64,000 nt of DNA. Source: Chloromonas sp. AAM2. Taxonomy: Eukaryota > Chlorophyta > Chlorophyceae > Chlamydomonadales > Chlamydomonadaceae. The DNA lies in assembly GCA_004335635.1 (NCBI GenBank), contig QAXH01006488.1:1-64000 (forward strand), read 5' to 3'. Positions 23,373 through 37,221 of the stretch are shown here, in pieces. The position numbers and the translations under genes were made by a program. The notes beneath the pieces were generated by a model that did no database searches, was not told the DNA's origin, and saw only the letters and a program-made list of their open reading frames with translations. The first letter of the stretch is position 1. Each line of letters begins with the position of its first letter.

Positions 23373-26300
23373 TTATGTCAACTCTGCTGTTAAGCCACCT
23401 GCGAGAGCAGGGTTGTTGGCTCCCGCTTGCGCAAGCAGTATAGAAAGTGGGTCCTGTCCCGCAGACTCGGGGCGGCCCGCGGGAATCAAACCGACGCTGG
23501 GCATGGGCGGCGGTGGGCCGCCTCCGCCCTTGATAATCTTGATCTGGGATGTGCCGCTGTCTGGTGGCGGCGCAGTGCGCATTTCTGTCTGCAACACGTC
23601 CACTTGACGGGCCATCTGCGAGCAGACAGAGTAGCAGGGAGATGCTTGACATGCAAATCGCGACTGCCCGCACTGCACCCTGCCAACTACCATTCCTAGT
23701 AAACCTTCCAGCGCAACATACGCTATGCAAACATCTGCTGCCCAACGCTCTTACCGCACAACCTGACCCTCGCACAATCATGCTCGCGTGATTGCTGGCA
23801 GAGCACAGTTTGTGCTGCGTGTGCCCGACTTGTTCGAGTAAGGTGCAGTGCGCATCACCATAGCTGGACTCACTCTGAGCATGACCTGTGTGCTGATCTC
23901 CAGCTTCTCGTGCAGCTGCCTGTCCACCTCCTTGACCGCCTTGAGGATCACCTCGTCATTCGCACGTGCCTTGTCGCTGGCAGCGCGCAAGCTATCGCTG
24001 GTCACAAACCTACCACAAACAAAGCAAAAGCGCATCGTCAAACGACAAGCAGGCAAAGGATGGACTTGCACACCAGCAATCCTGACAGGTTCAAACAGTC
24101 AGGTTGAACTGCAGCTCAACAGTTAGGTTGCACAGAGCCCGGCAGTCACTAGACTGAAGGTTGCGCCCTTGAAACTAATGACAACGAGTACAACGACTGA
24201 AATCGCAAGGCCTGAACATACCAACTAGCTACCATCTTGCTGTGCGTGAACTGAACGACATTTCGCACCTGATTTCCCACTCTCTCAGCGCCTCAGTGGT
24301 AATGTACTGCGTTGCCAGCATTGCCAGCCTGGCTTCCACACGCTGCTCGAGGAGCTGCAGTGACTCCGCGCCCAGACCACCCCGAACACCAGCGTTGGCG
24401 TTGGCGTTGGCTACTCGCGCCTGTGAAATGAGGAAGGAAAACACAATCGCAAGATCAGCATGCTATGGGCCGTCGCTTCTCTGCATTGCACGCAAGGGTT
24501 TTGCAAACTTCCTCACCTGTTCACTGTTGTTGTAATTGTTCGCCACACGTTCGACGTCCGACACGAGCTGGTTGATCGCGCGCTGCATCTTGTCACAGGT
24601 TTCGCCTTGCAGGCGCACTCGGTCCATGAAGTGATTCTCCATCTCTCGCAGCTCCGTCATTTTCGCGTAGGTGGAGATGCGTGAGTCACCGCTGCTGCCG
24701 CCATCCATGCCGTTGATGCGAGCGTGCAGCTGTTCGAACGTAGACTGCAAACACAAGGAGCAAACAATGAACAGTCAGTAAGCCAGTCTCAACACAAATC
24801 TGAACTCTGCAGTAGCATGAATTGTACCATACTCAAGTCAAGTAAGCAGGGCTGTCAGTGTTGATAGTACGGTACTTGTAAGCCGGCGTGGATACAATCT
24901 TGAACCAGTATCTGATACAATCATCAACCAGTATTTTTCAATCGCGATCCCGGCCCCTTTAATCCCTTACGGACAACTTGTAAGTAAGCACGGCTATCAG
25001 TGCTTGTTTTCCCAGTAATGTACCAACCTGAACCAGGTCCAGGTTTGTGTCATACTTGGCCTTCGCCGCATCCAACTCAGCGATTTGGTTGTTGATGGCG
25101 TCGTTGAGCTTCGCAATCTTGCTCTGCAGTCTCTCCTCTGCAAACTCAAGCAAAAACAGGGAAACGGTCATGCCCCATCGCAAGCATCAGTCAAACACGA
25201 AAACCACTCAAAGATGATGTGTAGTCAGCGAAGTGCTGGCTGTATTTCAGCTCACCGGTTGCCATGACCAGTTGGAGGTTAGCCGAGTCCACACCACCGC
25301 CGCCGCCGCCCCCAGTTGCCTGCCCACGCAGCTGGGCCGACATGGCGGCATTGGCTGCCATGCCCTCCTGCTCCACCTGGACTGCCTTGATCAGGTCGGA
25401 AAGCTCCTGAGCAGCGAAGGGGAACAGTGCCAGTACCGTCAAGTTACGGTACAAATCCTAACTAGTTTGTGTACTGACAAATCTCTCGCAAACTAGGTAG
25501 GCTCGCACCACCAAGTCAGTGTGCTCAATGCAACACACTTGGCACGTGTACAGCGGCACGCGACTGCCATGGACCATGTCAGCCTGCGGCATGCTGCCAG
25601 CTCTCATGCTGTCTTGGCATCAGCATAAAGCTGCTCAGGGGCACTCGTGCGGTGCTGTTTTGTGTTGTGATGTTGAATGAACAGGAACCGTCTTGTGTGG
25701 CACTCATGCGACCCTTGCACGGCCTCCAGCAGCAGGAGAGTCTTGCACACACCCAAACCGGGATCCCTGCATCAGCACACCCTCTCACCCTGCTCATGCG
25801 GTCTGCGTTGGTCGCCTTGCGCTCGAGCTCTGTTACCCGGGTCTCGGCAACCTTGAGGGCCGTGTCCAGCTCGGGCAGTTTGGTGCGCACTGTGCTCATG
25901 AAACTGTCAATGTCGCCCATCTGCACATCACATGCAACAGCATAAGTGAGATTCCACGTATAAGACCATGTGATATGCAAGAACACATATGACAGGTCAC
26001 ATGCGAAGTTCCATGCAAAGTCGCATGCAAGGCTCAGGTGTCAGAATTGACCAAAAGGTCACCGCATGTGTGTAATCCTTATCAGGGCAGCTTTGGAACT
26101 TCGAACTTCATTCTCTGTTGAAGTTTGCATCAGGCCAGCAAAAACTTCAGTATCCAGCGTCGGGCGCTCAATCGACACCATTTGATTTTGACGAGTGTCA
26201 TGACAACAATGAGACCATCAGCGCCACTCTCACCCTGCCAGCCAGTGACTTGTGGTTCAGATCCTGTTGCCTGATCTGGTTCTCCAGATTAGGCAGCTTC

Positions 26301-29300
26301 TGGTTGATAGCCGCCTCCAGGGCAGGCACTGCAGCCGAGGCGGACATGGCCGCGGAGGCAGCCGCCGATGCCTCCTTCTGGCGCGACTCAACGGCGGACA
26401 TCCTGCGGACACAAGCATAGCGCTGTGACTAGGATCTCTATTCATCGAGTTGGATTTGGACGCAGCGACCACCAATCACCACCTGAAACATGCAAACCTT
26501 TCCGTGGTACCATCAATTGAACAGCTGCTGGAACAAATATCGTTCCCCCAAAATCCCCTTCTCTACATTTGCTTACAAGCAGCGTGGAACAGCTTGTGAT
26601 TTAGAGCACATGGAGAGCGTGTTCTTTGGAACAGTGAGCGGCATTCTTTACGTCGTAGCATCTCCAGACTGGGCAGCTCACGCTGTGATTGAATCGCACA
26701 ACACAACCCGTTGCACCCTCCGGCCCCAGCTGCACCTGACTGCCAGATCTGCCACCATCTCGTCCTCCGCCCGCTTCTCCTTCCTGGCCGCTGCGGCAGC
26801 TGAGCTGGCAGCGCTGGCCGCATTCATGGCTGCCAGGCCCGCCGCGGGGCCGCTGAGCATGGCCTCGGCCTTCTTCAGCAGCACTGTGGCCTCCTGCTGA
26901 CGACCCTCAACACTCTGCAGGGCGAAGCAAGCAACCGTCAGGCATCAGGGTGACTTGTGCAGCCCTTGTTTTACAGCTACCACTACACAACAAGGTGTGC
27001 TTGGGCTGCGTTGTTGTCGCGTTGTGTTTTGGGAATGCATCGTCGGACGCCGGGCATTGAAGCTGGCAGGCAGCACTTGTAGAAACCAAATTACTCAAGC
27101 GCGAAGCAAAACGAAATCAAGCAAGTGCATGCCTTCTCTATACCTGCATGCGCGTGGCTAGCTCGCTGAGAGCGGCCTCTTGTGCGGCCCTGCGCGTGGC
27201 CGCTGTGGCCGCGGCGCCGTCCTTTGCCGCCTCCTGGGCAGTGAACCCCACGGCCGTCAGGGCAGTCATCAGCCCGGACTGAGTCTCCTTGAGGGCGCCC
27301 TGGAGCCCTTGAACCCTGAGGGGAGAAAGAGCAACAAATGCATCAAGGGTCACGATACGGCACTCTGGGCATCAAGGAGGGCATAAAACCCTAAGCACTC
27401 TGGGGAAGTTCCGGACACTCTGAGGCAGGCAGAAGTGATGAGGAGGGCACGAGAATTGCGAAGTCTCCTTGTTGTCAGCTGCACTCTCGAATCGCTCTGT
27501 GGCGGCCACTCTACACATGGGCTCCGTTTACCCACATTCCGTTGAGCTCGGCCATCTGGATCATATCCGACGCGCCCGGTCCGCCCCGCCTCATGCTGCC
27601 GTCCGGTGCCGCGCTGCGGCTCAAGCTCTCGCTGCGCAGCCCGCCGTGCTCCCCGCCCTCGCCCGCCCCGCCCTTCTTCAGTTTTTCCACCTCAGATTCA
27701 AGGGTCGAGTTCTTGGCGTTGAGCTCCTTGACCTGAACGCATAACACACAACCACAAAATCAGCGGTCCCCCGACCTGAACCCTAGATGAAGACACTTGC
27801 CGATTTGCCTGTATTTTGGCACGATCCTTGTTAGGTCGTGCACTCTCCTGTTTGTGCTGGCCGCGTTGAATGTTGGCCAAGGCGCTGCGCAGTTTGCTCA
27901 TTTCGCAACCCATGCGCTACTCAATTACTCAATCACGAGGTGTTTCGCGCACCTGTGTCTGCAGCTCCCTGACGGCTGCCTCCAGGCTGCTGGACAGACG
28001 GGACCAGTCAGCGCCACTGGCCTCCAGGGATGCCAGCTTGGGGGCAGAAGCCACCTGACGCGACATACTGCGGGATAACAGGACGGAAAAACACAAACTT
28101 ATGCATCGGCCTACTTAAGTACAGCCTGCTCGACTTGCCCGTGCTCCACACTTGGCGCTACGTTGTTTGTGAGATACCACCGACCCTCGCGCAAGGCAAT
28201 CCTATTCGTCACACATTGCCACTCAAAGCCCTCCAACTCTCTCACAAAGCCCGACTTCTTCCTTTACCCACAGCGCCCCTGGGCCCCCCCGAAAACCCTC
28301 CAAACTACTGCCAAGCTACCCGTCCCACTCACCTCCCTTGCACCACCAACCCTCCTCCAGTTACGAGGCCCCCATGAAAACCCACTAAACCTGACACAAC
28401 AGCACCACCCAACCGGGCCTCCTGTCAACTCACCCCTCCTGTGCCAGTGCCAGCGCCTGTTCCACCTTTGCTGCCTGCTCTGCCAGCACGCTCTCCATGG
28501 CCCCAACTTTGGCATTGTTGGTGTTGTTGTGCGCCTCCAGACCCTGCAAGAGAGATGATGGAAAACGGTTGGGGTTTGTTGAGAACGGGAATCCGATGCA
28601 CTTGGAATTTAGAACTCAAGAGAAAACGCAAAGCTTCGTGATCAATAAGGTGCCTTCCACTCGTGGTGGTCCATCCTGTGCCAGTGGCTTGCCGTCCGCT
28701 GATGATCACTCAGCTGCTGACAAACGAGGCAGCGTTAGCCACATTCAACATGACACCACAAAGCCTCACCGGACCTTTCAACAGTACAAACACTCACCAC
28801 TATCCTGTCGACCATTTCCCCGGCCGCCGTCTCCACGTTGGCCGCCACCACCTTGCTCAGGTCGCCCCCGGGCGCCAGCAGACGGGTCATCTCCACGCCC
28901 ATGTTCTTGCCCATCTCGCTGTTAATGGCACGAGTAACCTACGCAGCAGACGCGGACAGATGGTTGCACATTACCTTACAAATTAAAGCTGATTGAAGTG
29001 AGTGTAATCTGAGTGATGCCATCGACCAAACAGATAATCACGTCGATGCATGCGTCACCCCAGATCAAGATACACTAAAGCAGGTCAACTGCACGCCATT
29101 GGATGCACATCCTAGTTTGTTTTTAAAGGTCTGGAAATGCGCCGATGAGCGACACCGACCATGTGTCGCTCTTATCCTACGCACCTCGCCCTGCAGTCCG
29201 TCCTCCAGCGACTTGACCCTTCCATCCAGCGCCGCGATCTTAGCTGCCTGTGTGGCGCAGCCCCGCTCCATTTCTTCCTCCTTCGACTCGCACGCCGCCA

Positions 29301-32300
29301 CGCGCTGCTCGAGGTTGGGCAGGCCCTTGGTGGCGGCGGCTGCTGCCGCCTTTGCCAGCTTCTTCATGTCGTCCTTCAGGTCAGCCTTGAGCTTTTCACC
29401 GTCACGAACCTGATTGAGAAACCACAGGACGCCACATGTAATCAAAGTCGTCACAGTTTTCATGCATCGCCATGCAGAGCACCAAGCTGCATCAAAAGTC
29501 AAAGCCGAGCGCCGAGCTTTTGCAGCTGCAGGCGCGAGCAGCGCCGATCAGTTCGGTGTTTGTCAGCCTACTGATCTTAGAAGGCGCCGGAACTCATCAG
29601 GTTTCCTGCCTGCCTAAGTGGCCCCTGCCAAGCCTTCCTACACACCAGCTCTTTCCTCACCTCCTCCATTGATTGCTCCAGTGTTTCCACTCTCTTGCCT
29701 AGCGCATCAAACTCATCGTCCTCCTCCTCCTCGCCCTCTGCACCATCACGGTCCACGCCCTTGATGCCGCGGCGACCCTGAACATGCGCACAATACGTTA
29801 AGGACATGCTCAACGAACTTGCGCAATCTGCTGTTGGCTTGACACTCCTGCTGTACACAACACAGCAGACGGCCATGCAGTAATTATTAACACGTGCAAC
29901 AGAGTAAGGGAATGTTGGCGACTGACACCCGCAAACCAACCAGGCAAAAACTCGCACACAAGCGCATTCCTCCTCTCACCCCTGCTCCTCCTTCCATGGC
30001 CTTGAGTCGCTTGTCCACATCAATGAGTAAGTTTGCCATGTCCGCACCGCTGACCCCTGCCTGCTGGGCCGCGGCTAAAGCACTGGCAGGGTCGATACCT
30101 GCAGCCTCTGGAAGGAAGACAAGGGAAGGCAAACGACAGACAGTGGGAAGGGCCCAAGTGCAGGCCCATTGAATTCTCAGATTTGCCTCAGAGATCTGAA
30201 GAGAGAGGTCTGAATGGTGGGGAAGGAGTTCAATAGTGGGCACTGCTTCCAGCCCTGATCAGTTCAATAATAGTGGGCAGTGCTGGCCACCTGGCCTGCA
30301 AACCCTTTTGTCAGCGCACCCTTGAAACCAGCTACGTGCAAACCACACGTGTTTGCTTACTGCCTACTCATTTCTGTACCAATCACCAAGTCTGTACCAA
30401 GCATCATTTCTGTATCAAGCACCATTTCTGCACCAAGCAGGCAGCCAGTCCTCTCAGACAAGTCGTAACAGTAAGGAGCCAAGTGCCTTCAGTCAGCCCT
30501 GCATCAGTCGTCTGTCACACTTCTAATACTCCTTTATCACAATCATGTGTCACTGATGAGTGACTTACTTGCTATCTCTTCGAACTGTGCATAGTCCACG
30601 CCCGATCCATTGGCCAGCCGACTCTTGTTCAGCGTGTGTTTTACCTGCGCAGCCACAGCCACACACCCCAGCAACCATCACATCACTTTGCAAGCGGTTA
30701 CACAGACAGGCACACACGCCATCACCACATGTCATTGTGAGTGATTGCACACACGACTTTTGCAACATTGCATCATCCAATCGCATGCTACGCCAGAGAT
30801 GGCAAACATATTCCCGTCTGTTGCTTGGCTGGCCAGGCTGTGCCTTGAGCAGCAGAGATAAAATGTCTGTGTGACAGGGAGGAAGACTTGCACAGCGACG
30901 TTCGCCAGGAGGAGCACCGGCGCACAAGCAGCAGCTGCAGCAGTAGGAGCCCTTCACGTTCCTTGATGCCTACCTCCTCTATTAATCACTGTCTGTTTGG
31001 CCAACAGATCACACAAACTCGGGTTGGTCTTCCTAATCCTGAGTTCTCAGTTGTGCCATCGCCTCAATATGTAACATCTGTTGTTAGGCGTCGTGACCCC
31101 CTCCTAGCTAACCCTAGCCTGACTCCAATCCTCACCTGCTGCCTCAGTTCGTAGTTTTCCTTCTTAGTGGTCGTGACCTGCTCCTCCAGCTCTCCCATCT
31201 TGGAGGCCATGTCGTGCACCCATGCAGGCGCGTCCTCAGGGAGAGAGGCCTGCAGGCATTGCATGTTATAAAAAGAGGTCTAGGTAAGAGTTTTTGGTGA
31301 GAGTGTGAGACTTGCAATAGAACCTTGCGGTCAATCTCTCTGCGGTTGATTTCTTTTAGTTGCAGAACCACAAACTCTCCAAATCTGCAGCACCAAGCAA
31401 TCACGTGACAACCAACTTATCCCACCAACCAACCAACCAGCGAACTAGAAACCGCCTTACCAGCCAATTCTTCCCCCCAATGCCCATGCTGTAGAGGGAC
31501 GGGGCTGGCTCGTTGTTGAACGGCACCTCTTCAAATGCGGGCTTGGTGGGAGAGGGGGGCTCCTGTTTGGGCGCCTCGGGGGCGGGCTTGGGGGTCTTCT
31601 CCTTGGGAGCCTTCTTGGGCTGCATGGGAGCAACAGTGACATGCAGGACAGAGTTACAGCTAGGGTGAAGCTGGGGCAGGTTTAGGGTTGAGCTCGCGTG
31701 AAATTCAAGGGAGAGAAGACAGAGAAAGCGTAGGGACAGTCATGATTGATACTAGTCGAACCTCTGGAAGTCTTACGCCGACCTTCCGCCGAAGATGTTT
31801 AGGAACGCCAAACCCAAACCCAAGACAAGGGGCAGCGTGCAGAACAATAGAGCGAAAGCGATGGTTCAAACCCCCGCGTACCTTGGGCGCTGGCTCTTCA
31901 TCGTCCGATAGCTCGAGTACCTTCTCGCGCGGCGTGCGCGGCTTGCGGATGACCGCGGGAAGCTCCTCGTCGTCGCTCGGCTCCTCGGCCACCACCGCCT
32001 CCTCTTGCGCCACCTTGTACTTGGACTGCTCCATACTGCGCGTCTCCTGACGATAAACAACCGGCTGCAGACAGGAGAAAAACATGGTGCAAATTGATCA
32101 TTGGAAGATATGACACAAGACTCCAAAGACAAGAGTACGTGTGGAGTAGAATTCCGAGCACAGGAATGTGCCGTACACTGGCGGTGGGGCTCGGCACTCA
32201 TCCAGCACGAAATCATTGCAACAAACTACCCACGGCACTCGCGTGGTACCCACGGCACATCGGACCAGGTAGTGCAGCGAGAGGTGCAGGTGTCCTTTCA

Positions 32301-34373
32301 ACGATCAAGAGATTTCCGCATGAAACTAATACGTTGTTTGAAAGCAGCTGTTCTGCACCTATTTCACGCACCTGTGGTGCCACGAAGGCCTTGGAATCAT
32401 TGATCTGCACCGCGAGCAGCCCGATGAGCTCGAACACGTTCATGTTCGACTCCTCAGCCGCGGCCCCAACGGCCTTCAGGTACTGTTCGTACATCAGGCG
32501 ACGACCGCCCTGAGGCTTCACCTTGTGGAAGATGACGTCGACCGTGACAACGTTCAAGGGACCTGGAAGAAACGGACAGGAGGAGAAGGCTTAGGAGATG
32601 AAAGGATTGCCAGAAGCGGTAATGGCAGGAGGCAGTACGTCATGTAACGTTTCAGGGGACCAGTTCAACGATGATGCCAAATAACGAGGACCTTAGATGG
32701 ACTTGTGTGATTCACTGTCCCTTAAAACCGTATGAGTTATCAAAGGGCCTGCACATGTGACATGCCTGTGATGCTTGCATACGGCAGTGCCCTTCCAACC
32801 TCCCCTCCATTGCCCACCCCCAAAAGCAATTATCCCAAACTCCCTCTCATTGCTGCCCTCTCTCCCTCTCCCTGCTTCTCTTCAATTCATTGCTGCTTCA
32901 CATCTCTTCAGTTTGCCGATGTACATTCCAAGGGAGTCTGCCTCACCGTTGGGCTGCACCAGCCCCAGGTCCTGGCACAGTTTGACATACTGCGTGGAGC
33001 TCATCTCCGGCTTCTGCTCGTCGAAGCCCGATCTGCCCTGGCCCACCGAGTACTTGCAGTAGTTCAGGAACACACGCTTCAGCTCCTCGCTGTCTCCAGC
33101 GCCTGAAGAAACAAGGGGTGAGGATTCAGGGTTAGGGTTTGGTAAGGTCAGGATTGTGAAACTACTCGACTACTCAAAAAGGTCTGGCACTGCAAGTGAC
33201 CAACTTTGAGTTTTGAGAAGCACACCCAATCCTGATGTCATGATGGTTTAATGAGGTTGAAGGGAACAGCGTGGATACCTTGCAGTGCATGACAGTGGAT
33301 ATTGGACATAAAATGACATAAAAATGGAAATAGGTATGCTAGGGCTAGGGTTGCTAATCAATATGCGCTCACGAAAGCTTGGCAATGCGGCTCTGAACAC
33401 AACACATCCAATCCTGGTGTCATATAGTTGTCATAAGGTTGAAGGGAGCAGGGTAGATGAAAAGTAGGCATGGAATGCAGAGACAACAACAGCAAGCCTG
33501 ATGTATTCCAATGAGCATCGCACAAACTACACCCCCGCGAAATTACAGAACCCGCATGACATGGCCTACCATCCCGCATGCACAAACGGCACGCCACAGG
33601 CCCATGCATGGCTCTCCCGCTCACTCATGACGCAAAGTACATAACACGGCTCAAGGCATGCATGCACACGCACCATCTGGTATGCCGGGCATCTTGCTGA
33701 GCGCCTTGATCCTCTCCTGCCTGGCCGCCTTGGCCTGGTAGTGAGCCAGGCGTTCGTAGAAGGACACGAACTCCTGCAGGCTGTAGGACCGGCCCTTGCC
33801 CACGCTGCCCTCATTGCCAATGGAAAGGATCTCAGCTGCAATGCACAAAAACGAAGCAAGATGCAAGCATGTGACCAAAACTGTGCGTACAATGCAAAAA
33901 GTGGGTGGTGGGTTCAATTCTGAATAGCTAGCATCGTGTGAAAATCGAGAGTGAGGACAGTTGAGCACGCACAGCTCCAACACAGCTGCAAAACTATGAT
34001 GACCCAGTAGCCAGTCACACCACAGGCGATTCTGGCAGCAGCTTGCATATACATTACAGGCTGTCAGCTAAGGAGGCACTCACATGACAGTGTTGCTAGA
34101 AAAACTGAAGCACTGGCTGATATTTCCCACTGCTGTCGTTTAGTGGTACTCGCAACAGCATCCATGGCATTGTCTACAGTGATGGCTTCACCGACCAGAC
34201 TTGTTCTGGCATGCACTGACGACTGGCCTTGCACAACAATAAGATATGAGCCAAACCACCAACAGAACCCGGGGGATTGTTTTCCAGCCTGACATGCAAT
34301 GGCGCATTGACTGCTGCTGAGCACTTAGCTGGTTGGTCCTGCGCTACCGTGGGTTGAACCATGATAAGCCATG

Positions 34374-34405
<32 letters not shown>

Positions 34406-35068
34406 GGCATCCACAAAATGCAGGATACATCAATCACAACGGCGGCCCCTGCCAATGCCTGGCACTGGAACATGCGGCAGAACATACAATTGACCATGAA
34501 TACCAATGTGCCATTGGCTACCACTCACTGAGCTTCTTGGACGTTAAGCCGTTGATAACACCCAGCTCGGCCAAGGCTTGCATCATGCTGTCATGGTCCA
34601 GACTGTTCTTGTTGTCTGCATCATATACTCTGAAGATTGCTGCAGCCTTCTCTGCAATGCCTCCAGAAGCCAGGCTACTAGGGTTGATGTAGACAACCTG
34701 AAAGCAATGCAGTGCAGTGCAGTGCATGCATGCATGCATTTCTTCGATCGGGCCGGATGGGTGCAGTGCATGGACATGCAGCAGACGCTGCCATGAGTGA
34801 ATGGCAAGCTAGCGAACGAGCATGGGCAGGCTGCATGCAAGCCTCGTTATGTATGCTCCTGTGTGGCTGTGGGTAGGCTCAGCTGTCATGAAGGAACCTT
34901 GTGCGATGCAGGCAAGGCAAGGAGGCCGGTTGTGCTACTGCCGTGTGAGTCCGGTGGATACCGCACCTTCTCTTCGCCCTCCTGGCCTGGAACTTCGCCT
35001 GTCACTGACATTCGTCCCGGTCGCTGGCCTTTGACGCTAGTTTGCACCTTCAAGGTGGGGGTGGTCAT
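23373..35068 (-). CDS. TPPP/p25-alpha domain protein with long coiled coil
   Basis: 27 exons read down the minus strand from ATG 35068: ends at 34967, 34529, 33674, 32947, 32372, 31882, about 31457, 31324, 31136, 30569, 29980, 29661, 29185, 28798, 28434, 27953, 27536, 27144, 26736, 26234, 25789, 25256, 25028, 24517, 24269, 23874, 23373 (TAA). Starts are 34697, 33835, 33102, 32562, 32064, 31619, 31384, 31249, 30644, 30107, 29777, 29409, 28938, 28543, 28067, 27732, 27315, 26914, 26402, 25920, 25406, 25137, 24744, 24420, 24009, 23615. About 1360 residues. A degenerate EF-hand-like segment (VYDADNKNSLDHDS) precedes a p25-alpha core at about 150-235 (EELKRVFLNYCKYS, YVKLCQDLGLV, VTVDVIFHKVKPQGGRRL). 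The rest is acidic/Lys-Pro linkers, then Ala/Glu-rich coiled coils. p25-alpha proteins bind tubulin and are tied to cilia, so an axonemal or cytoskeletal role is likely (inference). Exon 7 to 8 may use a GC donor. Confidence 0.85.
33215..33460 (-). repeat. Imperfect direct duplication in a p25-gene intron
   Basis: Around 33228-33280 and 33408-33460 the same segment occurs twice (CCAATCCTG, TGTCAT, GGTTGAAGGGA), roughly 75 % alike by eye. It lies within intron 3 of the p25-alpha gene. Confidence 0.55.
34374..34404 (+). repeat. (GAT)n microsatellite
   Basis: About ten uninterrupted GAT triplets in intron 2 of the p25-alpha gene. Confidence 0.95.
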
Positions 35069-35689
35069 GTTACGCCCGGGGGTCAAGTGCGTGCGTCTGC
35101 CCTCATGTCACCTGCGCAAGTCATGCTTGTAATTTCGATTAACAAGAGCCGGATGCGCTTCACCGGCTACGAAGCGCAGCCAGCTGGAAACAGCTTCTTT
35201 TTGTACGGTGAGCCATCAGCATCGCCTCAGTTGCAACGGATGGTAAGAAACTTCAACGCATCGCGATAGTTTCCCACCCACTTCTGCTTTGCTTGTCAAT
35301 GGAGGTGGAAGGCCAAGCGAAGTTTAGCGCTTTTGCGGCTTCTCTCGAATATTAGACGCCTTATGTATATCAAATTAGATCACCTTGCGCATGCCCACTG
35401 CTCTGACTGATCGCACCGACTTTCAGCAATGGCCGTACAAGATGGCCGTTTTCAGACGTACGTCCTTTTCCTGCTTGCGCGCTTCCAGTTGAGTATCAGT
35501 ATCTGGCGCATCTGATGCACCTTGCACGAAAGCTTTGCTGTTTTTACAGGCTTTCAACTGAGTACGTTGCGTCAACAAGTGGCCCAAGGTTTAAAAGCAG
35601 AGCAGATGCCTGACAGCCTCGAGGCGCTGCACGCTGGGTGATGAGCAAAAAGAAGTTTGCGAGGCCTTCGTGTGCGAGCTTGGCCAGCT

Positions 35690-35750
35690 CCACACACACT
35701 ACCACTGGTTCCAATAAATTGTCCCCGAACTGACAAACATCTTTTTTTGT
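35690..35750 (-). repeat. A-rich dispersed repeat, copy 3
   Basis: On the minus strand it reads AAAAAAAGATGTTTGTCAG, then TTCGGGGACAATTTA, matching copies at 2145, 2920 and 43295. Confidence 0.55.
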
Positions 35751-36689
35751 GCGAGCAGTCGGGGTACCACTGCACCTGAGCCTTCTGCCAGCATTGCACA
35801 TGTCAACATACCCTCTGATCCGGTAGAAGGGTGTGGCAGCATCAGGAGAAGCTCTGACTGTTACGTCTGTGAACGTTGCAGTTGGTGCCTTTCCCTGAAG
35901 CGGTGCAGCGTGTCTAGCGCCATGTGACTTGTCATCAGAAACCATACACATACATGCAAGTCTGTGCCATTAGAACGCAGCGCGATGGTCCCAAAACAGC
36001 CTTACAAGCTCTTGAAGTACAAAAGTAAAACACACTCTTGTGCCACGCCCGCCACCAACAGCGGATTGCAGTGGCATGGCATCAGTCAACCAGAAACAGC
36101 CCATGAACCTGATACTTTCCCTCGCAGTTACCACCTGAGCGTCCATTGAGGTCAGGTCAAAGGTGCATCACTGATCCACAAAATATACAGGGCAGGTAAT
36201 GTGGCGGCACCAGTGAGTGGTGCGCAAAACGGCAAAAGGCGCCACTGGTGCGGCCAACCATTAAAAATATACAAAACATGCAAATGGCGATGAAACACGC
36301 CCACACGAACATGCTCATCCATTGAAGCAAACACAAGACTATTAACATGCTCACGTGGCAGGTGTAAATGTAACACAGGGGCACGAGATGTAAATGTAAC
36401 ACAGGGGAGAAGAAAACAGGCGCAAAACTATACACACACAGCCCACACCAGCTGTCCCTTACTCATATGTCATTAGTTACAGCTCCCTGCCGAGCAGGCC
36501 ATGTGCGCACGTGCATCCCATGTGCTGACAAGGCCAAAGAAACGCCATCGCCATCTCCTGGCTTCCAAATAAAGGATCAGCGGCTGAACCAAAGCGACAC
36601 CAGACATCACCATTGCGTTGCGTTGCAGCTTGTAATACAAAACAGTAAATGTAATTGACATGATTTGCGAGAAACCAACACAAAAAACA

Positions 36690-36752
36690 GCTGGCGCATA
36701 ACAGCCTTGTTGACACCCGAGCCACCGCCTGGCATCACTGCACGTGTGCATT
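36690..36752 (-). pseudogene. Degenerate extra copy of exonuclease exon 7
   Basis: On the minus strand it reads MPGGGSGVNKAVMRQLF, against MPSDGSRVNKAVMRQLF in the real exon at 38482-38417, and it keeps a CAG acceptor-like sequence just upstream. After MRQLF the sequence diverges and soon stops. It lies 470 bp beyond the gene's stop codon, so it is either a relic of a 3' tandem duplication or an alternative last exon. Confidence 0.7.
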
Positions 36753-37221
36753 GCTGCTTACTTACTGCTCGTGGTCATTGTGACAGCATGGTCTGGCATG
36801 CAATGGCACCAGTACTGGGGGCGAACTGGGCACGAGCAAAACGAGGCGCAACGAACTTAGCACAGTCTGCCACACACCACACTTTTGGCAGTCTCACAAA
36901 GTTGATCACTACACCATGCAACCAGCACTTGGATCTGTTGTGTGCCTGCCGCTGTGAAACCATGTGCTCATACAATGCACAGGGCATGCCAAGCCGCAGC
37001 TTTGAGCGCGGGTTTCTGCATGTGGCTTGTACACACGTCTTGTCGCCGTCACTGTCCTCTTGAACACCGCAACTTTTGCCGACCAGCAGGCCCTTGCAGC
37101 TAATGCACGTGACAAGCAGCCTGTACCATGTGAGAGGCGATCTGCATCACGTGATAGGCATTCTGCATCACGTGCGTGCGTACACAGTCACGTGACAGGC
37201 TGCCCATATCACGTGGCAGGT

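Larger units (their letters stand above)
35069..37221. other. Intergenic region between the two minus-strand genes
   Basis: Holds the promoter side of the p25-alpha gene and the 3' flank of the exonuclease gene. Contents: an A-rich repeat copy (35690-35750), a doubled segment (GATGTAAATGTAACACAGGGG type, 36360-36405), and a degenerate copy of an exonuclease exon (36690-36752). Nothing else is recognisable. Confidence 0.5.

Noticed and set aside
31858..31880. tRNA-like B box (GGTTCAAACCC)
   Set aside because: No A box at the right distance upstream and no cloverleaf can be formed; it lies at an exon border of the p25-alpha gene.
37150..37215. Cluster of CACGTG motifs as a promoter
   Set aside because: It lies just past the 3' end of the exonuclease gene; similar CACGTG strings recur in several introns here and appear to be part of repeat sequence.
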